Source of the DNA: Terribacillus saccharophilus
Lineage (GTDB): Bacteria; Bacillota; Bacilli; Bacillales; Amphibacillaceae
Reading direction: 5' to 3'
Assembly (NCBI GenBank): GCA_900110015.1
Contig: FOCD01000001.1
Span: forward strand, 682,001 to 746,000
Length of the DNA: 64,000 nucleotides
Below the pieces are notes generated by a model, which saw only the letters and a program-made list of their open reading frames with translations, did not search any database and was not told where the DNA came from. Positions 8,573-17,290 of the stretch are shown in pieces. The position numbers and the translations under genes were made by a program. Positions within the stretch are counted from its first letter, which is position 1; each line of letters starts with the position of its first letter.

Positions 8573-9430
8573 TTATTTTCCACTAAATACTGGGAAGAAG
8601 CTATGTTCACCATAATCCTTGATGAGCTCTATATTTTTTAATGTTTCCATATCATCATCGCTGATTGAAAAATCAAGTTCTGCATTATTTCTCATGTGTT
8701 CCGGATTTGCCGTCTTAGGAATCACTACAAGACCCAGCTGGATATCATAGCGCAAGCAAAGTTGAGCAACAGTTACTCCATATTTATCAGCTATCACTTT
8801 CACCTCTGCATTATCAAGAACTGCACCATGTGCAATTGGTGAATAAGCCTCTACCAGGATGTCATTCTTCTGGCAGAATTCAATTAATTCCATAGGAGTA
8901 TTGCTTATATGTGCCAATACTTGATTTACCATAGGTTTGATCTCACAGTTCGCAAGAATGTTCTCCACATCATCCTGCAAGAAGTTAGAAAGGCCAATTG
9001 CCTTCACCTTGCCTTTCTTATAAGCATCCTCCATTGCTTTCCAAGCTTCCTTATTTTCTTCAAAGTAGCGGTTATCATCACGGAATTCATCCCATGGCTG
9101 TGGACTGTGAATAATCAGCAAGTCAATATAATTAAGTTTCATCTTTTTTAAAGACTCATCAATGGACTGAGAAACTGCATCATAGGTTTTTGCTTCTGCA
9201 ACAACCTTTGTTGTGATGAAAAGGTCTTCTCTTGTCACACCGCTAGACCGAATTCCTTCGCCTACACCGGCTTCATTCATATAAGCCTGAGCAGTATCAA
9301 TATGACGATATCCCATAGATACCGCATCACGTACCGCCTGCACTGTCTGCGCGTCATCCAGGAGCCATGTACCAAGACCTAACTTCGGAATTTCGATACC
9401 ATTTGATAATTTGTAAGTTTCGTTCATCAT
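8573..9430 (-). CDS. Aldo/keto reductase (second paralogue, in the CMD operon)
   Basis: A 285-residue NADPH-dependent aldo/keto reductase with Asp45, Tyr50 (DTAQAYMNEAGVG), Lys75 (ITTKVV) and His108 (LLIIHSPQP). IGLSNF and VVIPKTANPEHM are family motifs. The start ATG follows AAGGAG seven bases away. It lies 36 bases behind the CMD gene and 72 before the cupin, so the three are probably co-transcribed. It is only a distant paralogue of the reductase at 6997-7845. Likely role: carbonyl or quinone-derived aldehyde reduction, under the divergent TetR. Confidence 0.92.
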   Translation of the reverse strand: MMNETYKLSNGIEIPKLGLGTWLLDDAQTVQAVRDAVSMGYRHIDTAQAYMNEAGVGEGIRSSGVTREDLFITTKVVAEAKTYDAVSQSIDESLKKMKLNYIDLLIIHSPQPWDEFRDDNRYFEENKEAWKAMEDAYKKGKVKAIGLSNFLQDDVENILANCEIKPMVNQVLAHISNTPMELIEFCQKNDILVEAYSPIAHGAVLDNAEVKVIADKYGVTVAQLCLRYDIQLGLVVIPKTANPEHMRNNAELDFSISDDDMETLKNIELIKDYGEHSFFPVFSGK

Positions 9431-9466
9431 GATTCTACTCCTTTGTTATTCTTTAGATTTTGTCCG

Positions 9467-10213
9467 TTACCTTAATTCGTTTACGCTAGCTAATGCGTTT
9501 AATGTCCTTGGAAAGCCTATATATGGAAGGCAGTGAGTGATAGCAGCAATCAATGTCTCTTTGTCATTTCCTACATTCTTGTTTCCTTGCACATGTGCCT
9601 TCACTTGACCTTCTGCACCGCCCAATGCACTGATAATACACAGAGTTAACAATTCCCGCGTTTTCAGATCTAGCCCTTTCCGAGTATAGAAATCTCCGAA
9701 GCAGAAAGCGGAGAGATAATCTTGAATATGCTTTTGATCATCTGGGGCACTTTCCCGCATTTTTGCAATTACATCACCGAATATTTCTGATTGAACAGCA
9801 ATTCCTTTTTCCAGACGGTTATCTTCATTGACTGTTTTTTGGCTCTCAATAGGTAACATGATATTTTTCGCTTGAAAGACATCATTGATTTCATTAATAG
9901 CATTTAGCGTTTTAGGGAATCCAATGTACGGCACACACTGATAAACAGCCTCTTTGATTTCAATTGGTGTTAGACCAATATTTAAAGCTGCATCTACATG
10001 TGCTTTTAGTTGAGGTAATGTTTGGTTGGTGGCAAGAACAACTAGAGTAATCAACTCCCGATGTTTGTCAATCAGGTTACCTTGATAAAAGACTTCCCCA
10101 AAAATAAAACGGCTTAGAATGTCCTGAAAATCAGGATCAGTAGCCTGCACAGCAGTTTCTCCTTCACCAAATAGCTGCTTGAACTTTACCTTGCTTTTCT
10201 CAATACGGTCCAT
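9467..10213 (-). CDS. Carboxymuconolactone decarboxylase-family protein, tandem domains
   Basis: A 248-residue protein with two CMD/AhpD-like helical domains, each ending in a similar motif (CVPYIGFPKTLNAI and HCLPYIGFPRTLNAL). The start is ATG at 10213 behind AGGAGGTTCAGCT; the upstream in-frame extension would run through the promoter region. It is first in an operon with a reductase and a cupin. Such trios are common in Firmicutes and are usually tied to electrophile or redox stress. The true reaction is not known; CMD in the name does not imply protocatechuate metabolism here. Confidence 0.85.
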   Translation of the reverse strand: MDRIEKSKVKFKQLFGEGETAVQATDPDFQDILSRFIFGEVFYQGNLIDKHRELITLVVLATNQTLPQLKAHVDAALNIGLTPIEIKEAVYQCVPYIGFPKTLNAINEINDVFQAKNIMLPIESQKTVNEDNRLEKGIAVQSEIFGDVIAKMRESAPDDQKHIQDYLSAFCFGDFYTRKGLDLKTRELLTLCIISALGGAEGQVKAHVQGNKNVGNDKETLIAAITHCLPYIGFPRTLNALASVNELR

Positions 10214-10281
10214 AGCTGAACCTCCTAAATAATGCCGTATTTTATTACCTTTTATATTCGATATATTAATGCGCTCACAAC

Positions 10282-10378
10282 CGTATATTGATACGATACC
10301 GCACATATGTGTATAATATAGAACGATTAAGAGTTTCATACAATAATCAAAACCCCTAAATCTGTGCGTTTTTGCACA
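10282..10378. promoter_or_regulatory. Divergent promoter/operator region between the CMD operon and TetR
   Basis: On the plus strand TTGATA (10288-10293) and TATAAT (10312-10317) are 18 bases apart and point at the TetR gene. The palindrome CGTAT-ATTG-ATACG (10282-10295) covers the -35. A second inverted repeat, TGTGC-N6-GCACA (10363-10378), lies downstream. Either may be the TetR operator; the first is better placed. Confidence 0.5.
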
Positions 10379-10428
10379 AATTCACGCTAATTGTACGACA
10401 ACTTCATGGAAGTCTGGTGATTATCAAA

Positions 10429-10974
10429 ATGGCTAAAATAGATAGACGAGTACAGAAATCCCAAGATGCAATTAAAAATGCATTTATTGAACTCATGTCA
10501 GAAAAAAGCTTTGATCATATTACAATTCAAGATATTTCCGATAGAGCAAACGTCGGTCGAAGAACCATTTATGATCATTACATGGATAAATTTGACTTAT
10601 TGGATAAGCTGATTGAAGAACATATCAACGAACTAAGGAAACTGTGCGAATCAGCTTCCGAACTGACTTTTGCAGAGGGTAACATGATTTGGTTTGAATA
10701 CTTTGAACAGAATTATTCATTCTTTTCTACAATGCTATCTAGTAAAGGAGCACCTGCTTTTCGCAAGAGTTTTTTGGAATTCGTTGTAGAAGAATTGGAT
10801 ATCGACTTAGATCTTACTGAGGGGATTAATCAAGGATTAAGCAGAAACTTAGTACTGAGATTCTTTGGAGCAGCCATCGTAGAGATAGTAGAAGCTTGGA
10901 TCACTAACGGATTATCTGAACCAGCTGATGTTGTCGCTAGGCAAATGGGTCAGTTGCTTGATAGGAATTTATAA
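10429..10974 (+). CDS. TetR-family regulator, divergent from the CMD operon
   Basis: A 181-residue TetR protein with HTH residues SFDHITIQDISDRANVGRRTIYDHYMDKFDLLDKL, followed by a helical C-terminal domain of the TetR_C_7/YsiA-like type. The start ATG at 10429 follows GGTGAT by seven bases; an upstream in-frame TTG at 10372 falls in the inverted repeat and lacks a site. Divergence from the CMD/reductase/cupin operon makes that its likely target. Ligand unknown. Confidence 0.88.
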   Translation: MAKIDRRVQKSQDAIKNAFIELMSEKSFDHITIQDISDRANVGRRTIYDHYMDKFDLLDKLIEEHINELRKLCESASELTFAEGNMIWFEYFEQNYSFFSTMLSSKGAPAFRKSFLEFVVEELDIDLDLTEGINQGLSRNLVLRFFGAAIVEIVEAWITNGLSEPADVVARQMGQLLDRNL

Positions 10975-11124
10975 ATTCACTGGGTTTTTACTCTGCTCGA
11001 TACATTAAGAGCAAATTTTTCCTAATTCACTTAATCCTCCCCCTTTTCAAAAATAGTCACTTTCACTATCTATTAACCGAGTTTTTAAAGTTAGTATCGT
11101 AGCTTGCCACACCCGAATAAAAGT

Positions 11125-11153
11125 TTGTGATAAGGGTAATATACCTGTATAAA
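11125..11153 (+). promoter_or_regulatory. Sigma-A promoter of the FMN-binding stress protein
   Basis: TTGTGA (11125-11130) and TATAAA (11148-11153) are separated by 17 bases and precede the gene at 11174 by a short leader. Confidence 0.6.
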
Positions 11154-11173
11154 CTATTAATAAGGTGGGAGAA

Positions 11174-11653
11174 ATGATGAAACAAGAAGAATTGGAAACA
11201 TTAAGAGATCTAATTAAAGACGTAGACACAGCAATGCTGACTACAGTAACTGAGGAAGGTCTTGTATCTCGCCCAATGAAAACGCAAGAAGTAGAGTTTG
11301 ATGGCGACTTATGGTTCTTCACTAAAAAAGAGACTGATAAATATAAAGAAATCTTACATGACAAAGATGTAAATGTGGCTTATGCAGGTAAATCCTACGT
11401 TTCTGTTCGCGGAAGAGCTGAAATCGTTGAAGATTTGAATAAGAAAAAAGAATTATGGAGCAAAACATATGAGAAGATCATGCAAACGTCTTATGATGAC
11501 CCTACTGTTGTCTTGATTAAGGTTAAAGCGGAAGCAGCCGAATATTGGGATACAGGTAATTTTAAGAAACAGATCGCCTTCCTCTATAAGCGTATGAAAG
11601 GGCAAAGTTCTGAATCGACGGATGTTAACGAAACGATTGAGTTGAATAAATAA
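11174..11653 (+). CDS. Pyridoxamine 5-phosphate oxidase-like FMN-binding protein (general stress protein 26 type)
   Basis: A 159-residue split-barrel flavin-binding protein of the general stress protein 26 / YdaG group. Visible features are AMLTTVTEEGLVSRPMKTQEVEFDGDLWFFT, SVRGRAEIV and AEYWDTG, which are typical of this group. AAGGTGGGAG overlaps the GTG at 11165, so ATG 11174 is chosen. The YdaG relative is sigma-B controlled in B. subtilis; here only a sigma-A-like promoter was found. Probably a cytoplasmic flavin or heme-stress protein; no substrate is known. Confidence 0.85.
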   Translation: MMKQEELETLRDLIKDVDTAMLTTVTEEGLVSRPMKTQEVEFDGDLWFFTKKETDKYKEILHDKDVNVAYAGKSYVSVRGRAEIVEDLNKKKELWSKTYEKIMQTSYDDPTVVLIKVKAEAAEYWDTGNFKKQIAFLYKRMKGQSSESTDVNETIELNK

Positions 11654-11665
11654 TCCCATCATAAG

Positions 11666-11704
11666 AAGAGAGGCAGAGTTTTAACTAGAAACTCTGCCTC
11701 TCTT
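11666..11704 (+). terminator. Strong terminator after the FMN-binding protein
   Basis: A 16-bp stem AAGAGAGGCAGAGTTT with its perfect complement is followed by TTTT. It can serve both the plus-strand gene and the convergent MFS gene. Confidence 0.9.
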
Positions 11705-11762
11705 TTATCTTTCCGTTATTAGTTATATATTTTATTAGAAGACTCAGTAACAGAATGAATAA

Positions 11763-12971
11763 TTATGTGTTTTGCTGAGACGATGATGATGTTTTCACTA
11801 ACGTAACGTAGGCTATAACAGCAAGTATACTAGTCATAAAAATAGTTACACCAAAGGGAATTGCTGACTCTTCTCCAGCAATACCTACTAACGGAGAAGT
11901 GACAGCTCCTAATGCAAATTGAAGACTGCCTAATACAGCTGCTGCGCTGCCGGCAATGTGTCCTTGTGACTCCATGGCCAGTGTAAAGGATACTGGTGCG
12001 ATTATGCCGATAGCTACTGCGAACAAGAAGATCGCAAGGAACAAAGCGATAAATGGTCCGTGAACTAGCACAACAACCAAGATGATAGCAGTCGTGATGA
12101 AAGCAAGCAGCAGTCCTATGCGGAAAATACGATGTTCCCCAATCTGCTCGGATAACCGTTTAACAAGCTGGGATCCTAAAATAATTCCCAATCCATTTAA
12201 GGCAAAAAGTACGGAAAATAGCTGAGGAGATATACCATACATATTTTGATAGATAAATGGAGTCCCAGATACGTAAGCGAACACTCCAGAAAATAGTATC
12301 CCATTGACAAGAGTGTAGCCCATAAAGCTCCGATTCCGAAACAAGGAACCGTAGTTATTTAAAAGCCCCTTGAAATTGCTTGGAACGCGTTGATCAACAG
12401 GCAAACTTTCTTTTATTCCCCATGTGGCTACGCCTGTTAGAATGAGTCCTAAAAGACCAAGAAAAATAAATACTCCAATCCATGAAGTAAACGTCGTTAC
12501 CGCGCTGCCAGCAGTAGGAGAAATTAATGGAGCCACATTACTAATCATCGTTAGAAGTGCCATGAATTTGACCATTTCTACTCCACTGTAGCGATCACGA
12601 ACAATTGCACGAGAAATAACTAGTCCTGCAGAAGCTACAAAACCTTGAAAGAAACGTAAAAAAATAAATATACCGATGTTCGGCGAAAACGCGCATGCTA
12701 TTGATAGGATAAAATATAGCAGCATTGAGATAAGCAATGGCTTACGCCTACCATGAACATCACTTAAAGGCCCTGCAACGAGCTGTCCCAGACCTAACCC
12801 TAATAGACTAGCAGTCAGGCTCGCTTGAATTAAAGATGCCGTTGTACTGAAATCATTCATCATTTCAGGAAGCGAAGAAAGATACATATCTACAGTAAAT
12901 GGCCCTAGTGCTGAGAATACTGCTAACAACAGTGCGGTTCTAAAAAAATTGTTTTCTGTCTTAAATTTCAT
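11763..12971 (-). CDS. Bcr/CflA-family multidrug efflux MFS transporter
   Basis: A 402-residue, 12-TM drug-proton antiporter. GPFTVDMYLSSLPEM near the N-terminus is the hallmark of the Bcr/CflA group, followed by motif A (GPLSDVHGRRKPLL) and motif C-like ISPTAGS. ATG 12971 follows AAAGGAG at ten bases; a GTG at 13043 lacks a good site. A LysR gene diverges from it, an arrangement shared with B. subtilis yybE/yybF-type pairs, and probably controls it. Substrate not predictable. Confidence 0.9.
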   Translation of the reverse strand: MKFKTENNFFRTALLLAVFSALGPFTVDMYLSSLPEMMNDFSTTASLIQASLTASLLGLGLGQLVAGPLSDVHGRRKPLLISMLLYFILSIACAFSPNIGIFIFLRFFQGFVASAGLVISRAIVRDRYSGVEMVKFMALLTMISNVAPLISPTAGSAVTTFTSWIGVFIFLGLLGLILTGVATWGIKESLPVDQRVPSNFKGLLNNYGSLFRNRSFMGYTLVNGILFSGVFAYVSGTPFIYQNMYGISPQLFSVLFALNGLGIILGSQLVKRLSEQIGEHRIFRIGLLLAFITTAIILVVVLVHGPFIALFLAIFLFAVAIGIIAPVSFTLAMESQGHIAGSAAAVLGSLQFALGAVTSPLVGIAGEESAIPFGVTIFMTSILAVIAYVTLVKTSSSSQQNT

Positions 12972-13188
12972 GTAATCACAGCTCCTTTGCCACATCATCT
13001 TGCTCTCAAGAAGAAAATACCGCTGTTGCTTTCCCTGTTCCACTTGAATCCCCCATGATTACAACGACTTTGTCCTGAATAGTAGTCACACGCATTATCC
13101 CTTTTTAATGTTGTCTTTGACCTCTCTTATATATTTTAGATATCACTCATACATATAACAAATACTTATATCTTATATCTTGATATGC

Positions 13189-13216
13189 TTGCTAAGCATG
13201 CCTAATTGTATATACT
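13189..13216 (+). promoter_or_regulatory. Promoter of the LysR gene in the divergent region
   Basis: TTGCTA (13189-13194) and TATACT (13211-13216) are 16 bases apart. The 267-base divergent region also has AT-rich dyads such as TATCTTGATA (about 13176-13185). These could be LysR sites, but none is distinctive enough to call. Confidence 0.45.
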
Positions 13217-13239
13217 AAGTAGCATCAGGAGGGATCAAT

Positions 13240-14133
13240 ATGGAATTAAGAGTTCTGCGTTATTTTCTTACAGTGGCACGAGAAGGAAGCATTACAAAAG
13301 CTGCAAACTTTCTGCACGTTACACAGCCAACCTTATCACGACAATTAAAAGACCTGGAAGAGGATTTAGGGAAGAAGTTATTTATCAGACGCAGTCACAG
13401 TATAGCCCTCACGAATGAAGGAATCCTCTTAAAAAAGAGAGCAGAAGAAATTATCTATATGACAGATAAATTAAAGACTGAATTCAGTTCCATGAAAGAA
13501 ACAGTAAGTGGTGATGTTTATATAGGAGGCGGAGAAACAGACGCTATCAGGCATATTGCAAGGATAGTAAAGGAACTGCAGATAAGCTACCCTAATGTAC
13601 GCTATCATCTTTATAGCGGAAACGAAGAAGACGTGACAGATCGGCTAGACAGAGGAATGCTGGATTTCGGGATTTTGATAGAACCCGCAGACCTTTCAAA
13701 GTATAATCATCTGAAAATTCCAGCCAAGGATCTTTGGGGAGTTGTTATGAGAAAAGATAGTCCTCTGGCTGAAAAAGCTACCATTCAAGCAGAAGATTTA
13801 TTTTCCCTTCCGCTAATCTGTTCAAGACAGGTGATGAATCAGACTTATTCAAAGAATGAGTTTGCTGATTGGTTTGGTGAAAATCTGGATAAATTGAATG
13901 TTGTGACAACATATAATTTGGCATACAATGCTAGCATACTGGTGGAAGAAGGCATCGGTTATGCAATCACTCTTGATAAAATAGTAAATACATCAGAAGA
14001 AAGTAATCTTTGCTTTAAGCCTCTTGAGCCGAGACTTGAGTCCGGTCTAAACTTAGTTTGGAAAAAGCATCAGGTCTTTTCGGCCGCTTCTGATTTGTTC
14101 CTTCATGCTATACAAGCGAAATTTTCAAGCTGA
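13240..14133 (+). CDS. LysR-family transcriptional regulator
   Basis: A 297-residue LysR protein. The N-terminal HTH is MELRVLRYFLTVAREGSITKAANFLHVTQPTLSRQLKDLEEDLGKKLF in pattern; residues 90-295 form the effector-binding domain. The gene starts at ATG behind CAGGAGGGATC. It diverges from the Bcr/CflA pump, its likely target. The next gene downstream is convergent, so it stands alone on its transcript. Confidence 0.92.
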   Translation: MELRVLRYFLTVAREGSITKAANFLHVTQPTLSRQLKDLEEDLGKKLFIRRSHSIALTNEGILLKKRAEEIIYMTDKLKTEFSSMKETVSGDVYIGGGETDAIRHIARIVKELQISYPNVRYHLYSGNEEDVTDRLDRGMLDFGILIEPADLSKYNHLKIPAKDLWGVVMRKDSPLAEKATIQAEDLFSLPLICSRQVMNQTYSKNEFADWFGENLDKLNVVTTYNLAYNASILVEEGIGYAITLDKIVNTSEESNLCFKPLEPRLESGLNLVWKKHQVFSAASDLFLHAIQAKFSS

Positions 14134-14239
14134 TCTATAGCCACAGGTGAAAATAGCTATAATCTAATTAATAAGTATGTCAATTACAAATAGTAAGTTA
14201 TAATACCTTTTTAGCAAGACTTGGAGCATAAACAAAGAA

Positions 14240-14265
14240 GACTGAACACTAAGTTGTGCACAGTC
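14240..14265 (-). terminator. Terminator of the nucleoside transporter gene
   Basis: GACTGAACAC and GTGCACAGTC form a ten-position stem with one mismatch. The T-run in the minus direction is weak (TTCTTTG). Confidence 0.6.
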
Positions 14266-14288
14266 CCCTTCGTTTATATTAGATATTC

Positions 14289-15464
14289 TTACAAAAATAG
14301 TCCTACAATTGTACCTGTCAGTATGGATCCCATCGTAGCCACTAGCAGAACCTTAAAGCCGACTTTAGCCAGAAGACTTGCCTGCTTTTGATCGATAGCT
14401 TGTACTGTTCCTAAGATCATTCCGATAGATGAGAAGTTTGCGAATGAAATCAAGTATGCTGAAACGATACCTACAGTTTTCGTAGACATGTCAGGTAGTA
14501 TTTTGACGAAATCAGTAATTGCAACAAATTCATTGGCAGCTACTTTCGTTCCCATGACGGATCCTGCGTTAAGGATTTCCGAAGTCGGGATTCCCATAAT
14601 AAATGCTACTGGAGCAAATACATAACCTATTAATTCCTGGAATGTCATTCCTACAATGCCATCTAAAATATAATTAACCATTGCAAGTAAAGCCATATAA
14701 GTAAGTAACATTGCTCCTACGATCAAAGCAGTTTTACCACCTAATATTGTACCGTTACCAATTGCTTCAAAGAATGATTTTTCATTATTCATCTCTTTTA
14801 CATCTATCTCAAAGTCTTCTTCCTTTGTAACGGGAGCGACAATGGAAGATAAAATCAGACCAGAGAAAACGTTTAATGGCAAGGCCACTAGCACATATTC
14901 AGCTGGAATAAGCTGCAAATAAGCTCCAAGAGTCGAACAAGATACTGCTACAAGTGATGAACTAGCGACAATAAATAAACGGTTCGGACTAAGCTTGTGA
15001 ATTTGCGACTTAACAGAAAGAATTGCAGTTGTATTACCGAAAATCATTGAATTTACGGCAACGAATGACTCAACCTTCGGAAGACCAGTTATTTTGGAAA
15101 CAAAACCACCTATATACTTAATGGCGAATGATAGTATTCTGGTATAAGTTAAAATGGATAATAAAGCAGATACAAAAATAATCATCAAAAGAACGTCAAA
15201 GAAGAAATAACCCTTTGTAGATAAGTCACCCAATATGAATGCAATTCCTTCATGACCAAATGACAGTACTTTGGTAAATACATCTACAATTTTCTTGATG
15301 ATCGTTCTGCCAATAGAAGTGTTCAGCAAGAACCAAGCTAGTATTAGCTGGACAACTAGCATGATACCAACAGCTCTATAATTGATATTCTTTTTATCAT
15401 TTGACATTGCCCAGGCTACCGCAACTAAAACAAGTATTCCTAAAACCCCAATAATAATAGACAA
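14289..15464 (-). CDS. Concentrative nucleoside transporter (NupC family)
   Basis: A 391-residue CNT-family importer, which takes up nucleosides with H+ or Na+. It shows the N-terminal helices, the gate domain and the core motif region SFVAVNSMIFGNTTAILSVKSQI and FIVASSSLVAVSCSTLGAYLQL. The C-terminal half carries NEFVAITDFVKIL. The start is TTG behind GGAGG. A sigma-A promoter is present, but there is no purine riboswitch upstream, unlike B. subtilis nupG. Nucleoside preference is not determined. Confidence 0.9.
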   Translation of the reverse strand: MSIIIGVLGILVLVAVAWAMSNDKKNINYRAVGIMLVVQLILAWFLLNTSIGRTIIKKIVDVFTKVLSFGHEGIAFILGDLSTKGYFFFDVLLMIIFVSALLSILTYTRILSFAIKYIGGFVSKITGLPKVESFVAVNSMIFGNTTAILSVKSQIHKLSPNRLFIVASSSLVAVSCSTLGAYLQLIPAEYVLVALPLNVFSGLILSSIVAPVTKEEDFEIDVKEMNNEKSFFEAIGNGTILGGKTALIVGAMLLTYMALLAMVNYILDGIVGMTFQELIGYVFAPVAFIMGIPTSEILNAGSVMGTKVAANEFVAITDFVKILPDMSTKTVGIVSAYLISFANFSSIGMILGTVQAIDQKQASLLAKVGFKVLLVATMGSILTGTIVGLFL

Positions 15465-15539
15465 TTTCTTTTACCTCCAACTCTGCAAAACCACAACGGC
15501 AACAGTATTTTTTACTTAGCTTTGGATAATTTTAATAAT

Positions 15540-15568
15540 TGTATAAGAAAGGCTGTGCCCTATCGCAA
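15540..15568 (-). promoter_or_regulatory. Sigma-A promoter of the nucleoside transporter
   Basis: On the minus strand TTGCGA (15563-15568) lies 17 bases before TATACA (15540-15545). The 460-base gap 15465-15924 otherwise holds AT-rich sequence and the hairpin at 15772-15816. Confidence 0.65.
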
Positions 15569-15771
15569 CTTTTATTAAAATTTTTATTTATAAACGCGTG
15601 ATTAATAATAAATCTGTTCTATAAAGTAACTTTTCGCTAAATATTTCATCTATTATTACATATATATCAAAGCATGATAACTCTTTTATTATTAGTTCTA
15701 TTATTTACATTTTTCCTAAAATACTCTTAATTTATTTATTAAAATATTTCTATTAAATCTGAAAAAACAGT

Positions 15772-15816
15772 AAAAAGAAGCAGCTTTGAACTACGTGTTC
15801 AAGGCTACTTTCTTTT
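15772..15816 (-). terminator. Terminator-like hairpin without an obvious upstream gene
   Basis: AAGAAGCAGCTTTGAAC pairs imperfectly with GTTCAAGGCTACTTTCTT. In the minus direction it runs into TTCTTTTTACTGTTTTTT, a typical intrinsic terminator. No minus-strand gene lies directly upstream; it may block antisense transcription or be a leftover. Confidence 0.6.
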
Positions 15817-15924
15817 GTACTTTTTCAGTTCACCCCTTAGTATCGCGGTTCAATATCTTTCCATTTACCTTTCTTTATTTCCTTTAATTGGTACAATATA
15901 TATAACGAAGGAAGGAATGAGTCT

Positions 15925-16659
15925 ATGAAGAAGTTTAGTAAGATGTCGTATATGTACACTGTAGTGCTATCGCTTGTTTTAGTGCTTACTGGTTGTACAA
16001 ACAACAATAACGAAGAAAGTTCTTCAGTAACCCCCACTGCTTCGGCAACTAATCAGCAAGAAGTTAAAGAAGATGATGAGGTTGCCGATACTGATGATAA
16101 TTCAGATTCCGAGGCAGACTCAGAATCAACTGCAGCAGATAAATCAGAAGAAAATTCGACTGATGCATCAGAAACAGAAAAACTCAAGCACTCTTCTGAG
16201 GAAACTAATACTAATGAAAATTCAACAAATACATATAGCAAAGATGAACCATTAGCTGAATACTCCTCTGAGGAAATCGAATATGCACGAGTGTGGCTGC
16301 AGCTGGGACCAAACCAGCAGATTGATGGGTTGTATGTACGGCATATTCCAGCTGGCACAACACTAGAGCCAGATCATTTTCCCATTGTCAGCTATCCTGA
16401 AGATGTTGTTCAGCTTAGCGGGTCTCGCATAGTGGATGGATCTGTAACATATAGCAGTAATGGAGATGGCACGATCAATGTATACAACGTCCCCTTACCA
16501 GGACGTTGGTATGGTGGTTCACCCACTCCTCCAGAAGGTTTGGATGAGGAAACAATGAGAGAAGAATTAGAAGACATAATTAATAATACGGAGCTTGTTT
16601 ACATTAATCCTGGAAACGATGACGCAGTCAAAAAGATCATTGAATTAATTAGTGAATAA
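15925..16659 (+). CDS. Lipoprotein of unknown function with acidic low-complexity linker
   Basis: A 244-residue secreted lipoprotein. A signal peptide ends in the lipobox LTGC (Cys24). Residues 25-110 are a Ser/Glu/Asp/Thr-rich linker, likely disordered. A compact domain of about 130 residues follows, beginning EYSSEEIEYARVWLQLG and containing HIPAGTTLEP and NVPLPGRWYGG. No catalytic motif was recognised. The start ATG follows AAGGAAGG. It stands alone on the plus strand and ends at a hairpin. It is probably exposed outside the membrane. Confidence 0.8.
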   Translation: MKKFSKMSYMYTVVLSLVLVLTGCTNNNNEESSSVTPTASATNQQEVKEDDEVADTDDNSDSEADSESTAADKSEENSTDASETEKLKHSSEETNTNENSTNTYSKDEPLAEYSSEEIEYARVWLQLGPNQQIDGLYVRHIPAGTTLEPDHFPIVSYPEDVVQLSGSRIVDGSVTYSSNGDGTINVYNVPLPGRWYGGSPTPPEGLDEETMREELEDIINNTELVYINPGNDDAVKKIIELISE

Positions 16660-16669
16660 TTCGCTTTAC

Positions 16670-16704
16670 CAATAGTGAGCTGCTATATGAACAGCTCACT
16701 ATTG
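16670..16704 (+). terminator. Terminator of the lipoprotein gene
   Basis: CAATAGTGAGCT and AGCTCACTATTG form a perfect 12-bp stem around an 11-base loop. The T-run is weak (CTTATT). Confidence 0.65.
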
Positions 16705-16730
16705 CTTATTCAAGCTTTTCATAAGGAGTG

Positions 16731-17252
16731 ATGAAGATAGAATCAAACAATGTAATATATAAAGAAGTCCAAAAACCTAAGCAGCCTTTACTTTGGCTTA
16801 TAGTATTATCTGTTGCTGCAATAATGTGGTACGGCCTCATTCGGCAAGTCATTTTAGGTCTTCCTTTTGGGAATAATCCAGCTTCAGATGCTATTTTAAT
16901 ATTGTTTTGGGTTATCTTTGGAATCGCATTTCCTCTAGTCATGCTTAAATGGACAAAGCTGATTATCGAAGTCCGAGAGGATGGTCTTTATATTCGCTAT
17001 ACACCTTTTCATTTACAATAAAAGAAGTTTTTGTATAAAGATATTAAACATTATAAACCTATCAATTACAGTCCATTAAAGCGATTTGGCGGCTGGGGGT
17101 TTCGTGTGAATTTCAAAGGAGAAACGGGTTATATAATGAGCGGGAAACAAGGTATAGAGTTAACTTTAAAATATGAAACAGTAGTGATTAGCACTATTAA
17201 ATCTGAGGAAATTATAAAGGGAATGGATGCTGTTCAAAAAGATAGACTATAA
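16731..17252 (+). pseudogene. DUF6141-like membrane protein interrupted by one in-frame stop
   Basis: Codons 16731-17018 encode two membrane helices and then LIIEVREDGLYIRYTPFHLQ. A TAA follows at 17019-17021, and the same frame continues without another stop to 17252 (KKFLYKDIKHYKPINYSPL, then FGGWGFRVNF and GIELTLKYE). The two halves together match the layout of a PH-like DUF6141 protein: two helices, then a beta-rich domain with the GGWG motif. A single nonsense change, or a sequencing error, explains it. The start is unsure: AAGGAG lies only two bases before ATG 16731. Confidence 0.7.
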
Positions 17253-17290
17253 AAGTTTCTTGCTTTGATTGTTAAAAGGAAAAACTAGTA

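Noticed and set aside
11120-11140. Possible sigma-B promoter (GGGTAA) before the stress FMN protein
   Set aside because: The GTTT element lies five bases away rather than 12-15; the sigma-A match is better.
15465-15700. Possible purine riboswitch before the nucleoside transporter
   Set aside because: The conserved purine-riboswitch core could not be found; only a sigma-A promoter is visible.
15837-16037. Minus-strand 66-codon frame opposite the lipoprotein start
   Set aside because: It is antisense to a signal peptide region, lacks a ribosome binding site and is best explained as a shadow frame, despite the terminator-like hairpin nearby.
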